DNA from: JBAXGE01 sp044344145
GTDB taxonomy: Bacteria > Planctomycetota > Phycisphaerae > WQYP01
NCBI GenBank assembly: GCA_044344145.1
Contig: JBIJDM010000187.1
Span: 1 to 5,968, forward strand
Direction: 5' to 3'
Length of the DNA stretch: 5,968 nucleotides
Position numbers and translations under genes: made by a program. Of the stretch, positions 1-5,273 are shown piece after piece. Position 1 is the stretch's first letter, and each line of letters opens with the position of its first letter. The notes under the pieces were generated by a model. The model had not been told where the DNA came from. It saw only the letters and a program-made list of their open reading frames with translations, and made no database searches.

Positions 1-2
1 GG

Positions 3-398
3 CGGGGAGTGGCCCCGGTGACGCTGGATTTGCATTGCCCGTGGATCCGGGCGGAGCAGAACGAGACGATATTTTTTGTCGGGCCGCCCCCGCCGCACGA
101 TGCGGAGTTTTACCGGCTGGCGGAATTATTGGAGACGAGCCAAACGGGGGAACTGCATTTCCGGGCGGATGGGACGTATCCGTTTGGGGATGGGTGGAAT
201 AAGGGCACGAGCGCGACGTGCGGGGCGTATATGCGTCAGCAGGTGGCGCGGGGACTGGCGGCGACGCTGGAGGTGTCGTACGCGCTGGCGGATGGGCAGA
301 CGGTGACGGCGGATAATGCGCGGGCGCTGGGGCGGGATGTGGGGCGGGCAATCGCGCTGTATATACGGGAGTGGGGGGAGGGAAAAGTTAAGAGGTGA
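3..398 (+). CDS. C-terminal part of an M14-type zinc carboxypeptidase-like protein (5' end outside window)
   Basis: The reading frame is open from the left edge, so this is the end of a longer gene; the GTG at 9 is internal and not a start. The visible residues fit the last third of the M14 metallocarboxypeptidase fold. LDLHCPWI carries a histidine (codon 33-35) in the place of the third zinc ligand, and LEVSYA carries a glutamate (codon 270-272) in the place of the general base, 79 residues later, close to the 74 of carboxypeptidase A. A final helix follows (ALGRDVGRAIALYI), as is usual after the catalytic glutamate. The first two zinc ligands (HxxE) would be upstream and cannot be checked. 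Codons are overwhelmingly G-ended, for example only 16 A/T in bases 241-300, which is unlike the genes just downstream but like the amt genes. The family call rests on motif recognition; substrate and cell location are unknown. Confidence 0.7.
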   Translation, partial: RGVAPVTLDLHCPWIRAEQNETIFFVGPPPPHDAEFYRLAELLETSQTGELHFRADGTYPFGDGWNKGTSATCGAYMRQQVARGLAATLEVSYALADGQTVTADNARALGRDVGRAIALYIREWGEGKVKR

Positions 399-451
399 GA
401 GGTAAGCGGGAAGAATTAAGAATCTGGAAGTTCATCGGTGGAGTACAAGCA

Positions 452-955
452 ATGAGTTTACGGGTAGTAGCCCTCCGCATTAGAAAGGAACTAGCAGGCT
501 GGTTGCAAAGGCACTGCTCAGACTGCCAGATTCTGGTTGCAGCGGAAGGCGATGCTCTTCGATTGCACCTGATTGAGGCTAGGAAGGCGTGGAATGACAC
601 CATCACCTATGACGTGAAAGGCGTTAACCCACAAGACGCCACCAGTGTGATAGTGGAGAGCCTGCGCCAACTGGGCGTCTCTCGTGTTGTCGTGATCATG
701 GGTGAGTTCGAAGCTCCTCTCATCGCAGAGGCGGGGTTGAGCGACCTGGAACGGATTCTGGGAAGAGCTGTTGTGACTGAGGAGGTCCTCCCAGTCGTCG
801 GCCTCGGATTGATCGGTGAGTCGGTTGTGGACTTCACTGCCTCGGGGGATTACTACAACATGACTGTGTCGGGGGCTGGCCGGTTCTTAAAGATGCCGAT
901 GCTCTTACAGCAGCGTTTCCCGGGTGGAAGGACATACCGAGAACGGCTATGCTGA
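452..955 (+). CDS. Unrecognised 167-aa soluble protein
   Basis: The ATG at 452 is chosen because GGTGGAG (437-443) lies eight bases upstream. The frame is also open back to a GTG at 395 that overlaps the stop of the peptidase gene, but that GTG has no ribosome binding site. I do not recognise the family. The product (MSLRVVALRI...) has no signal peptide or membrane segment. It alternates short hydrophobic strands (VVALRI, SRVVVIMG, VLPVVGLGLIG) with charged helices, which suggests an alpha/beta fold. A CSDC pair of cysteines sits at residues 22-25, and a segment GESVVDFTASGDYYNMTV lies at residues 122-139. Base use is mixed (AGA, TTA and CTA-type codons present), unlike the G-ended peptidase gene 50 bases upstream, so it probably belongs to the accessory islet that follows. 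Given its neighbours it could be an immunity-type protein, but nothing in the sequence proves this. Confidence 0.7.
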   Translation: MSLRVVALRIRKELAGWLQRHCSDCQILVAAEGDALRLHLIEARKAWNDTITYDVKGVNPQDATSVIVESLRQLGVSRVVVIMGEFEAPLIAEAGLSDLERILGRAVVTEEVLPVVGLGLIGESVVDFTASGDYYNMTVSGAGRFLKMPMLLQQRFPGGRTYRERLC

Positions 956-998
956 TGTGCCCCATGTAGTCGAGTGCGACAGGCAGACGGCGTGGGGA

Positions 999-1027
999 TT
1001 GACTCACTAACACGGAGTTGGTGATAT
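999..1027 (+). promoter_or_regulatory. Possible sigma-70 promoter ahead of the 77-aa gene
   Basis: TTGACT at 999-1004 is followed, after a 17-base spacer, by TGATAT at 1022-1027. The first hexamer is one mismatch from the consensus -35 and the second is a weak -10. If it is used, transcription would begin almost at the ATG at 1032, giving a nearly leaderless message. That would fit the poor position of the GGAG at 1014-1017, which is 14 bases from the start. The evidence is weak. Confidence 0.25.
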
Positions 1028-1031
1028 TATT

Positions 1032-1265
1032 ATGACTATGACGGACAAACCCCATTCTCGACACGACCATGTTTACGCCCTAGTGCGGATCGAACTGCCT
1101 GTGGACCCTCTGGCGCCAGAGAACAGTTTGGCGGTAGTAAAGGTTCTGTGGTCACAAGAGTTGGCGCAACAAGAAGCAACCAGATTAAACCATATCAACA
1201 AGGACAAGGGATGTATCTACGTATGTTATACCTCTCGACTGATTGCCAAGGATGATGTAATATAG
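1032..1265 (+). CDS. Small conserved-type 77-aa hypothetical protein
   Basis: The product is short and soluble, with a pattern that I associate with a scattered family of small bacterial proteins of unknown role. It has an N-terminal HDHVYALVRIE strand (residues 11-21), a helix containing EATRLN (residues 48-53), then KDKGCIYVCYTSRL (residues 57-70), where the paired DKGC-Y and T-R motifs stand out. No catalytic residues, signal peptide or membrane segment are visible. ATG codons at 1032 and 1038 are both possible starts; GGAG at 1014-1017 is rather far away. Codons are A/T-rich for this window (34 A/T in bases 1141-1200), like its islet neighbours. The stop is followed by a 262-base stretch without a good gene. 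Function is unknown; small genes of this type are often found among immunity-like accessory genes, which is inference only. Confidence 0.6.
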   Translation: MTMTDKPHSRHDHVYALVRIELPVDPLAPENSLAVVKVLWSQELAQQEATRLNHINKDKGCIYVCYTSRLIAKDDVI

Positions 1266-1519
1266 CGCGCCTTGTTTCTGGATCATAATCGCTTTCCTTG
1301 CCGGGGCGGGTATTGGTCTTCCCCACGAACCGTGGGCGCGAGGATTAGATCGCCTCAATTATGGCGTCTCCCAATTCCCCCAAGATATGTTTGTTCCTAT
1401 GTACCACCCATGTTAAGCTGTTACCCAATACTTATGCGGTGGAAACTGGTGTATCCATTGGCTAACAGCTTCGAAATGTGCCTGATGTCGGGCGGGTGAT
1501 TATCCGGGGCGAAGATTAG
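1261..1519 (+). pseudogene. Possible decayed gene between the 77-aa gene and the SUKH gene
   Basis: No intact gene with a ribosome binding site fits here, yet translation gives protein-like pieces in two frames. Bases 1261-1413 read FWIIIAFLAGAGIGL followed by PHEPWARGLDRLNYGVSQFP up to TAA at 1414-1416, with no ATG, GTG or TTG start in that frame. Another frame then reads HVKLLPNTYAVETGVSIG, a TAA at 1463-1465, and QLRNVPDVGRVIIRGED up to TAG at 1517-1519. One frameshift near 1405-1414 and one in-frame stop would join them into a single polypeptide of about 85 residues that opens with a hydrophobic segment. This could be a gene remnant, a sequencing or assembly error, or chance. The TTG-started frame 1272-1499 looks less protein-like and was not adopted. 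Confidence 0.25.
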
Positions 1520-1527
1520 GAGTGTGT

Positions 1528-2166
1528 ATGAGCCTGCGCGAACTCATTAAGGTGGCTGGTCGTCCGAACGGGCCGGATGCTAATGCTAACCACGTACTTG
1601 CCGATAGTCTTGTGTTGTGGGGGGATTGTGGGAGGGAACTCGCCACGTTGCTGGGTTGGTGCAATGGGTTCTATGCGTATGAGTCCGCACTACTGGTACG
1701 AGGTGGCGGAAATGTGCCGCCGCCGCGAGACCTTGCGGCATGGAATACCCCAGACGCATGGCTTGCTCAGTATGATGACTTCAACTTGGGCCCAATGCTC
1801 TTTTTTGCGGAAGATGTGTTCGGCAATCAATTTGCCATAGCTTCCGACCGAGTTGTGCTTTTCGACCCGGAAACGGGCCGCATGGAAAAGGTCGCCCAGA
1901 CGCTAGAGGATTGGGCTCGCGTTGTCTTAGGTGATTACGCCTACTTTACCGGATATCCGGTTGCTCATGAATGGCAGAAGCGGAATGGCCCTTTGCGACC
2001 GGGCACGAGACTTATGCCCAAGATTCCTTTTGTGTGTGGTGGCGAATTCGCGGTCAGTAATCTAGGGCCCATCGAAGAGCGAGAAGGCATGGCCTTCCGG
2101 GCCAGTCTGGCCAGGCAGATAAAGGATATGCCCGATGGTGCAGCAATACAATTCAAGATTGAATAG
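1528..2166 (+). CDS. SMI1/KNR4 (SUKH superfamily) protein, likely immunity-type
   Basis: The ATG at 1528 has AGGAG (1518-1522) five bases upstream; the in-frame GTG at 1522 overlaps that site and is rejected. The 212-residue product has the hallmarks of the SUKH fold. FAEDVFGNQFAI (residues 93-104) is followed by a strand and LFDPETG (residues 111-117), then a TLEDWARVVLGD helix (residues 125-136), the classic core in which the protein recognises a partner. The C-terminal extension with RLMPKIPFVCGGEF (residues 161-174) and QIKDMPDGAAIQFKIE (residues 197-212) is typical of one bacterial branch of the family. Members of this superfamily commonly neutralise secreted nuclease or deaminase toxins in contact-dependent or type VI systems. 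No toxin or secretion gene is adjacent here, so it may be an orphan immunity gene or serve another binding role. It is cytoplasmic, with no signal peptide. Confidence 0.8.
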   Translation: MSLRELIKVAGRPNGPDANANHVLADSLVLWGDCGRELATLLGWCNGFYAYESALLVRGGGNVPPPRDLAAWNTPDAWLAQYDDFNLGPMLFFAEDVFGNQFAIASDRVVLFDPETGRMEKVAQTLEDWARVVLGDYAYFTGYPVAHEWQKRNGPLRPGTRLMPKIPFVCGGEFAVSNLGPIEEREGMAFRASLARQIKDMPDGAAIQFKIE

Positions 2167-2272
2167 CTCTGCGTGACGGACATCTCCGTGACCGTGCCCC
2201 GTGGGCAGTCAAGCTTATTCTTATGGATTGCCGGGTGGTATAATCGTTGTCGGCCTAACAGGACGGTTCGCT

Positions 2273-2662
2273 ATGCTCCCATGTTTGTTCGCCAGCATGG
2301 TCTTGATTTCCATTTTTACTGCGGTCGCGATGGCGTCTCACTCCGGTCGCCTTGCGACTTGGCTGGGACTGAGCTATTTTTCTGGCTTGGGATTAGGCGT
2401 ATCGGCGGGCGCGTTTGCGGCGGTGAATATGGTGTTGGCAGGATTGGCACACGAGCGCGAAGCCCAGGGATGGTTTGAAGTATACGCAGCGCTCGGAGGT
2501 TTGGGGGCGAGTGTGCTGCTGGTGGTGATCGTGATTTTGACCCTGATTCTGCGGCCTCGTCTGTCAATTCCGCGCGTGCTCGGTGCCGCTTTAATTATGT
2601 TCATGGTGATGTGCGGCGTTTTCTGGGGCTGTTCTCTATCCCCGTACACCAATTGGTGGTAA
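2273..2662 (+). CDS. Small four-helix integral membrane protein, family not recognised
   Basis: The product is very hydrophobic, with predicted membrane segments at about residues 2-22, 33-58, 70-93 and 102-121, and a short tail ending in PYTNWW. A polar turn (HEREAQGW, residues 60-67) separates the second and third segments. No transporter or enzyme motif is visible. Start choice is uncertain. The ATG at 2273 has AGGA (2260-2263) nine bases upstream. The same frame can start at a GTG at 2201 (153 residues), but that codon lacks a ribosome binding site, and a TGA at 2189-2191 closes the frame beyond it. The gene follows the SUKH gene by 106 bases and may be co-transcribed with it. Small membrane proteins sometimes act as immunity factors against membrane-targeting toxins; that is context inference only. 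Confidence 0.65.
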   Translation: MLPCLFASMVLISIFTAVAMASHSGRLATWLGLSYFSGLGLGVSAGAFAAVNMVLAGLAHEREAQGWFEVYAALGGLGASVLLVVIVILTLILRPRLSIPRVLGAALIMFMVMCGVFWGCSLSPYTNWW

Positions 2663-2791
2663 TGCGGTAGGTACGGACCTGGCCGATTTTGCATAGAGGG
2701 TGTTTTTACGGGATTTCCGGAAGGTATTCACGCGAACGCCAGTCGCGGACCAACAATATTAGCAAGAGCAAGAAAATTTAGGAGTAGCGAA

Positions 2792-3079
2792 ATGATCAGA
2801 TGGCCATTTAAGGACCGTGAGGACACCATGGCCTTCACCAGTAAACGAATTCTAGACGGGGCAGACTGGGTGTATTACGTCACCCATGATTTGGGCGACG
2901 GAGTATGGCAATTCCACCCTTACGGTGGACCGACACCTGAGCAGGATGCTGCAATTGTGAGTCTCAAGACGATGTTGACTCTGGATCCATCCATTAGCGT
3001 TTTGGGCGATCTTCCTCTCGGGTGGCATGCTTGGCGAGAAGCACCGGATGCGCATTGGATACGTAAGCCTATGAATTAG
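2792..3079 (+). CDS. Small 95-aa protein with WQF and DLPLGW motifs (conserved hypothetical)
   Basis: AGGAG at 2780-2784 lies seven bases ahead of the ATG at 2792. A second ATG at 2828 (MAFTSK) also has a GAGGA just upstream, but the IRWPFKD opening resembles the start I recall for similar proteins, so the longer form is preferred. The chain has a central GDGVWQFHPYGG segment (residues 35-46), a helix, then LDPSISVLGDLPLGWHAWRE (residues 64-83) and a terminal HWIRK (residues 88-92). This order of WQF, DP, DLP-GW, A-R and W-R residues matches a widespread small bacterial family that is usually annotated only as hypothetical and is often found beside SUKH-type immunity genes. There is no signal peptide or membrane helix. 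Biochemical role is unknown. Confidence 0.7.
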   Translation: MIRWPFKDREDTMAFTSKRILDGADWVYYVTHDLGDGVWQFHPYGGPTPEQDAAIVSLKTMLTLDPSISVLGDLPLGWHAWREAPDAHWIRKPMN

Positions 3080-3271
3080 GTAGCCCCCGGAGCAAGTAAT
3101 TCAGCCAGTTCTTTTATTTTCTTTCAGCTTTGACGAATGGCCCCGTTCCCTGGCAATGAGGGCGTTGGCTGGCGCGGTGCCCATAGCAAGGTATATACAG
3201 GGTTGGGCGCGGCGGAATGACGGCTAGAACCCGGTCATGAATTGTGCAGAAATGGTGGGTTGGGGGGTGGG
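3080..3271. other. Intergenic stretch with no supported feature
   Basis: I see no gene, tRNA, strong hairpin terminator or repeat here. It forms the upstream half of the 402-base gap before the first amt gene; the second half holds the promoter region described separately. A T-rich run at 3112-3125 has no convincing stem before it. The change from mixed to G-rich composition falls in or near this stretch. Confidence 0.5.
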
Positions 3272-3289
3272 TTGCCTAACTGATGGGCA
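3272..3289. promoter_or_regulatory. Candidate NtrC-like enhancer site upstream of the first amt
   Basis: The sequence TTGCCTAACTGATGGGCA contains TGC-N11-GCA, the half-site spacing of the NtrC consensus, with inverted TGCC/GGCA arms. It lies 137 bases before the TGGC of the sigma-54 promoter. A TTGC-TA block sits at exactly the same distance before the second amt promoter (5063). An overlapping wider inverted pair, TTGCCTA (3272-3278) and TAGGCAA (3298-3304), is also present. That an NtrC-type activator binds here is inference from spacing, conservation and the nitrogen role of the gene. Confidence 0.4.
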
Positions 3290-3408
3290 TGGTTTTATAG
3301 GCAATAGCGGACTGGGCGGTCTTTTCGTGGATGCGATAATGATTGTATGTGTCTGTAATATATGAGGTTGCGTGGTTGAACTTGGAAAAATGTGGCTGCT
3401 GCTATTTT

Positions 3409-3424
3409 TGGCACGGGAATTGTT
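3409..3424 (+). promoter_or_regulatory. Sigma-54 (-24/-12) promoter of the first amt
   Basis: TGGCACG (3409-3415), four bases and TTGTT (3420-3424) match the RpoN consensus TGGCACG-N4-TTGC-, with a perfect -24 element and correct 12-base GG to G spacing. The one deviation is T in place of C at -12. A 20-base block ending in this -24 element, CTGCTGCTATTTTTGGCACG, is identical at the second amt gene. The predicted transcript start is about 3434-3435. Sigma-54 promoters are standard for ammonium transporter genes under nitrogen control. Confidence 0.8.
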
Positions 3425-3433
3425 CACTTATAG

Positions 3434-3467
3434 GCAGGCTCTTGGCGGAGCCTGTGCTTTTTTGGCA
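3434..3467 (+). promoter_or_regulatory. 5' leader hairpin with U-tract, first amt
   Basis: CAGGCTC (3435-3441) pairs perfectly with GAGCCTG (3448-3454) around the six-base loop TTGGCG (3442-3447), followed by six T residues at 3458-3463. The predicted sigma-54 start falls at the first base of the stem, so the message would begin with this hairpin. The shape is that of an intrinsic terminator. It could act as an attenuator, as an insulator against upstream read-through, or as a 5' stabilising cap. AGGAG (3471-3475) and the ATG follow at once. The same element precedes the second amt with a G-U pair replacing one A-U pair. Confidence 0.65.
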
Positions 3468-3481
3468 TATAGGAGCGAAAC

Positions 3482-4927
3482 ATGTCCAGACTTTCCTTTG
3501 GGATGGGACCACGCACGGTTCTGTCGGTTGTTCTCCTGATTACCACGATGCTGTTGGCGCTGCCTGCCATGGGGCAAACCGTGAGTGAGGTTGCGGCTTC
3601 GCAGCCAGCGCTTACGCAGCCCGCGGTGGCGGAGCCGGTGAAGATTGACGGCGCGGCGACGGCGTGGATGTTGATCAGTTCGGCGCTGGTGATGTTCATG
3701 GTGCCGGGGCTGGCGATGTTCTATGCGGGCATGGTGCGGCGCAAGAATGTGCTGGGCACGATGATGCATTCGTTTGGCGCTCTGGCGGTGGTGGGCGTGC
3801 AGTGGGTACTGTTTGGTTATATGTTTGCCTTTGGCAGCAGCGATCACAGGCTGGGCGGGTTCATTGGTTGGGACCCCAGCAAGATTATGCTGATGGGCTT
3901 GACCCCCGACAGCGTGGTGAGTCCGTTCGGCGTGCCGATTCCGGAATATGTGTGGGTGATGTTCCAGGGGATGTTTGCGATTATCACGCCGGCGCTGATT
4001 GCCGGGGCGTTTGCGGAACGGGTGCGGTTTAGTTCGTATCTGATCTTCACGCTGTTCTGGTCCATCTTTGTGTACAACCCGCTGGCCCACATGGTTTGGG
4101 GTGGCGGGTGGTTGGGATATGCCGGTCCGGGCTATCACATGGGCGCCATTGACTTTGCCGGTGGTACGGTAGTGCATATTTCCGCCGGGATGTCGGCACT
4201 GGTACTGGCGTTGTACCTGGGCAAACGTATCGGCTCGTCGCATGAAATCCTGCAGCCCAACAGTCTGGTGCTAACGTTGCTGGGCGCGGGCATGTTGTGG
4301 TTCGGGTGGTTTGGTTTCAACGGTGGTTCGGCGGCGGCGGCGGACAAGTTTGCCGCGCTGGCCTTTACCAACACGCAGATTGCCGCGGCGGCCGGGGCGC
4401 TGGTGTGGATGTTGGCGGAATGGCGCAAACATGGCAAGGCGACCTCGCTGGGCGTGGCGTCGGGTTTGGTAGCGGGCTTGGTGGCGGTGACGCCGGCGAG
4501 CGGTTATGTACCGCCGTACGCGGCGCTGATCATCGGGGCGCTGGCGGGTCTGGTGTGCTACTACGCGGTGGTGCTCAAGAGCAAATTGGGTTATGACGAT
4601 TCGCTGGATGCCTTCGGCGTGCATGGCGTGGGCGGGTTCCTCGGTGCCCTGCTGACGGGCGTGTTTGCCCGGGCGACGTTCGGCGGCGTGGAAGGCGGCT
4701 GGAGCCAGTTTGGTATCCAGGCCGCGGCGGCCAGCATCGCGGCGATTTATGCGGTGATTATCGCCCTGATTCTGACGGTGGTGATCGACCGGATTATGGG
4801 TTTCCGGATATCGGAAAACCGCGAGATCGAAGGTTTGGATGCCTCGGTACATGGCGAGCAAGGTTGGATTCTGGAACAGTCGTCGGTGCAGATGCCGGGT
4901 CGTAGCCCGAGCGATTCACTGGCTTGA
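3482..4927 (+). CDS. amtB: Ammonium transporter, Amt/AmtB family, with signal peptide
   Basis: This is an inner-membrane channel that recruits ammonium and conducts ammonia or ammonium into the cell, working as a trimer in the family. At 481 residues it is slightly long because of an N-terminal signal peptide (about residues 1-31, cleavage after PAMG) and a short Q/A/P-rich linker. Key residues line up with E. coli AmtB: the stacked phenylalanines in FQGMF (F161, F165), W206 of VWGGG, D224 and H232 in DFAGGTVVHISAG (the family signature, running to GKR at 247-249), FGFNGGS (F279, S283), and the second pore histidine H381 in GVHGVGG. The C-terminal tail FRISENREIEGLDASVHGE is the usual PII-contacting cytoplasmic region. 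AGGAG sits six bases before the ATG. Sigma-54 promoter, leader hairpin and a downstream terminator make it a single-gene unit. Membrane topology is by family knowledge; identification is firm. Confidence 0.97.
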   Translation: MSRLSFGMGPRTVLSVVLLITTMLLALPAMGQTVSEVAASQPALTQPAVAEPVKIDGAATAWMLISSALVMFMVPGLAMFYAGMVRRKNVLGTMMHSFGALAVVGVQWVLFGYMFAFGSSDHRLGGFIGWDPSKIMLMGLTPDSVVSPFGVPIPEYVWVMFQGMFAIITPALIAGAFAERVRFSSYLIFTLFWSIFVYNPLAHMVWGGGWLGYAGPGYHMGAIDFAGGTVVHISAGMSALVLALYLGKRIGSSHEILQPNSLVLTLLGAGMLWFGWFGFNGGSAAAADKFAALAFTNTQIAAAAGALVWMLAEWRKHGKATSLGVASGLVAGLVAVTPASGYVPPYAALIIGALAGLVCYYAVVLKSKLGYDDSLDAFGVHGVGGFLGALLTGVFARATFGGVEGGWSQFGIQAAAASIAAIYAVIIALILTVVIDRIMGFRISENREIEGLDASVHGEQGWILEQSSVQMPGRSPSDSLA

Positions 4928-4953
4928 GGTTCGGCGGATACGGACGGCTGAAA

Positions 4954-4981
4954 ATCGGGGCACGTGGCAACGTGCCCCGAT
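4954..4981. repeat. Perfect 12-bp GC-rich inverted repeat after the first amt
   Basis: Bases 4954-4965 pair without mismatch with 4970-4981 around a GGCA tetraloop, starting 27 bases after the amt stop codon. No T-run follows on the forward strand (GGTAAAAAG). On the reverse strand the stem is followed by TTTC, a poor tail. It probably protects the 3' end of the amt message or assists the terminator that starts 18 bases further on; it could also be a protein site. Confidence 0.75.
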
Positions 4982-4998
4982 GGTAAAAAGAGGAATTA

Positions 4999-5044
4999 GC
5001 CTAAAGAATGACCATGAAATATGGGCCATTTTTTAGGCATTTTT
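4999..5044 (+). terminator. Intrinsic terminator of the first amt
   Basis: GCCTAAAGAATG (4999-5010) pairs over 12 positions with CATTTTTTAGGC (5027-5038), with one G-U pair. The top carries a second short stem, CCAT (5012-5015) with ATGG (5021-5024), around a five-base loop. A T-run at 5040-5044 follows. Because the outer stem is A/U-rich with a GC foot, it is a reasonable rho-independent terminator. It separates the first amt from the second promoter. Confidence 0.65.
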
Positions 5045-5062
5045 AGGGGTCAAATACCCCGA

Positions 5063-5080
5063 TTGCATAGATACTGCGCG
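5063..5080. promoter_or_regulatory. Distal NtrC-like half-conserved site upstream of the second amt
   Basis: TTGCATAGATACTGCGCG retains the TTGC-TA arm and the GC of the other arm seen at 3272-3289, at exactly the same distance (137 bases) from the sigma-54 promoter. The right arm reads GCG in place of GCA, so the site may be weakened. It is supported mainly by positional conservation between the paralogs. Confidence 0.35.
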
Positions 5081-5158
5081 CCAAAGTTTGGGCAGAACCG
5101 GAAAAACAGCTCTTTTTATCTACGCGAATATTCCTGTATCATCCTGCCAGCAAAGAAG

Positions 5159-5176
5159 TTGCATAAAAAATAGGCA
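5159..5176. promoter_or_regulatory. Proximal NtrC-like site upstream of the second amt
   Basis: TTGCATAAAAAATAGGCA contains TGC-N11-GCA with an A-rich centre, resembling the NtrC consensus, and agrees with the first-amt site 3272-3289 at 13 of 18 positions by hand alignment. It lies 41 bases before the promoter TGGC. The first amt keeps only the left arm (TTGCGT, 3368-3373) at the equivalent place. Binding protein and function are inferred. Confidence 0.4.
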
Positions 5177-5199
5177 AAATATTTCACTGCTGCTATTTT

Positions 5200-5215
5200 T
5201 GGCACGCGGATTGTT
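5200..5215 (+). promoter_or_regulatory. Sigma-54 (-24/-12) promoter of the second amt
   Basis: TGGCACG (5200-5206), four bases and TTGTT (5211-5215) give the same perfect -24 element and same -12 deviation as the first amt promoter. The predicted transcript start is about 5225-5226, again at the foot of the leader hairpin. Confidence 0.8.
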
Positions 5216-5224
5216 CGCTTTTTC

Positions 5225-5260
5225 GCAGGCTCTTGGCGGGGCCTGATGCCATTTTTTGGC
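5225..5260 (+). promoter_or_regulatory. 5' leader hairpin with U-tract, second amt
   Basis: CAGGCTC (5226-5232) pairs with GGGCCTG (5239-5245) around the identical loop TTGGCG (5233-5238). The sixth pair is T-G here where copy 1 has T-A, so pairing is kept although the base changed. Six T residues lie at 5252-5257. They also form the loop of a small GCCA/TGGC stem (5248-5251 with 5257-5260) just before AGGAG (5263-5267). Functional alternatives are as for copy 1. Confidence 0.65.
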
Positions 5261-5273
5261 GAAGGAGCGAAAC

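Larger units (their letters stand above)
3272..4200 (+). repeat. Tandem paralogous duplication, copy 1 (promoter region plus amt 5' half as visible)
   Basis: Bases from 3272 align with those from 5063 at a constant offset of 1791 through the promoter region, with no gaps up to the -12 element and one base of difference in the leader. Conserved upstream blocks include TTGC-TA, GGCA, CGGA, TCTTTT, GCGA, TGTAT and TTGC-T. Within the genes, long stretches are near identical, while the signal peptide region has diverged. The extent of the repeat beyond 4200 cannot be seen because copy 2 leaves the window. Confidence 0.75.

Noticed and set aside
395..451. GTG start at 395 overlapping the peptidase stop, extending the 167-aa protein by 19 residues
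   Set aside because: There is no ribosome binding site ahead of it, while the ATG at 452 has GGTGGAG at good spacing.
2173..2478. Forward reading frame of 101 codons overlapping the membrane protein gene
   Set aside because: The overlapping frame 2273-2662 encodes four clear membrane segments and has AGGA before its start; this one has no recognisable features.
3166..3180. Second sigma-54-like box, TGGCTGGCGCGGTGC
   Set aside because: It has GG and GC at the right spacing but lacks the CACG and TT parts of the consensus, and no gene start is nearby in a fitting position.
3435..3454. Leader hairpin as an ANTAR-protein target
   Set aside because: ANTAR targets are paired hairpins whose six-base loops have A first and G fourth. 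Here the loop starts with T, though G is fourth, and only one such hairpin is seen, so the known motif is not met.
3428..4243. Long reverse-strand reading frame (271 codons) across the first amt, with counterparts at 4271-4861 and 5328-5945
   Set aside because: These are shadows of G-ended codons in the amt genes. Their products are rich in H, R, Q and P with no plausible fold, and they lack ribosome binding sites. Their apparent conservation follows from the similarity of the amt copies.
5046..5060. GGGGT/ACCCC hairpin with five-base loop
   Set aside because: The stem is only five pairs, there is no following T-run, and it is not conserved at the other amt; it may be chance.
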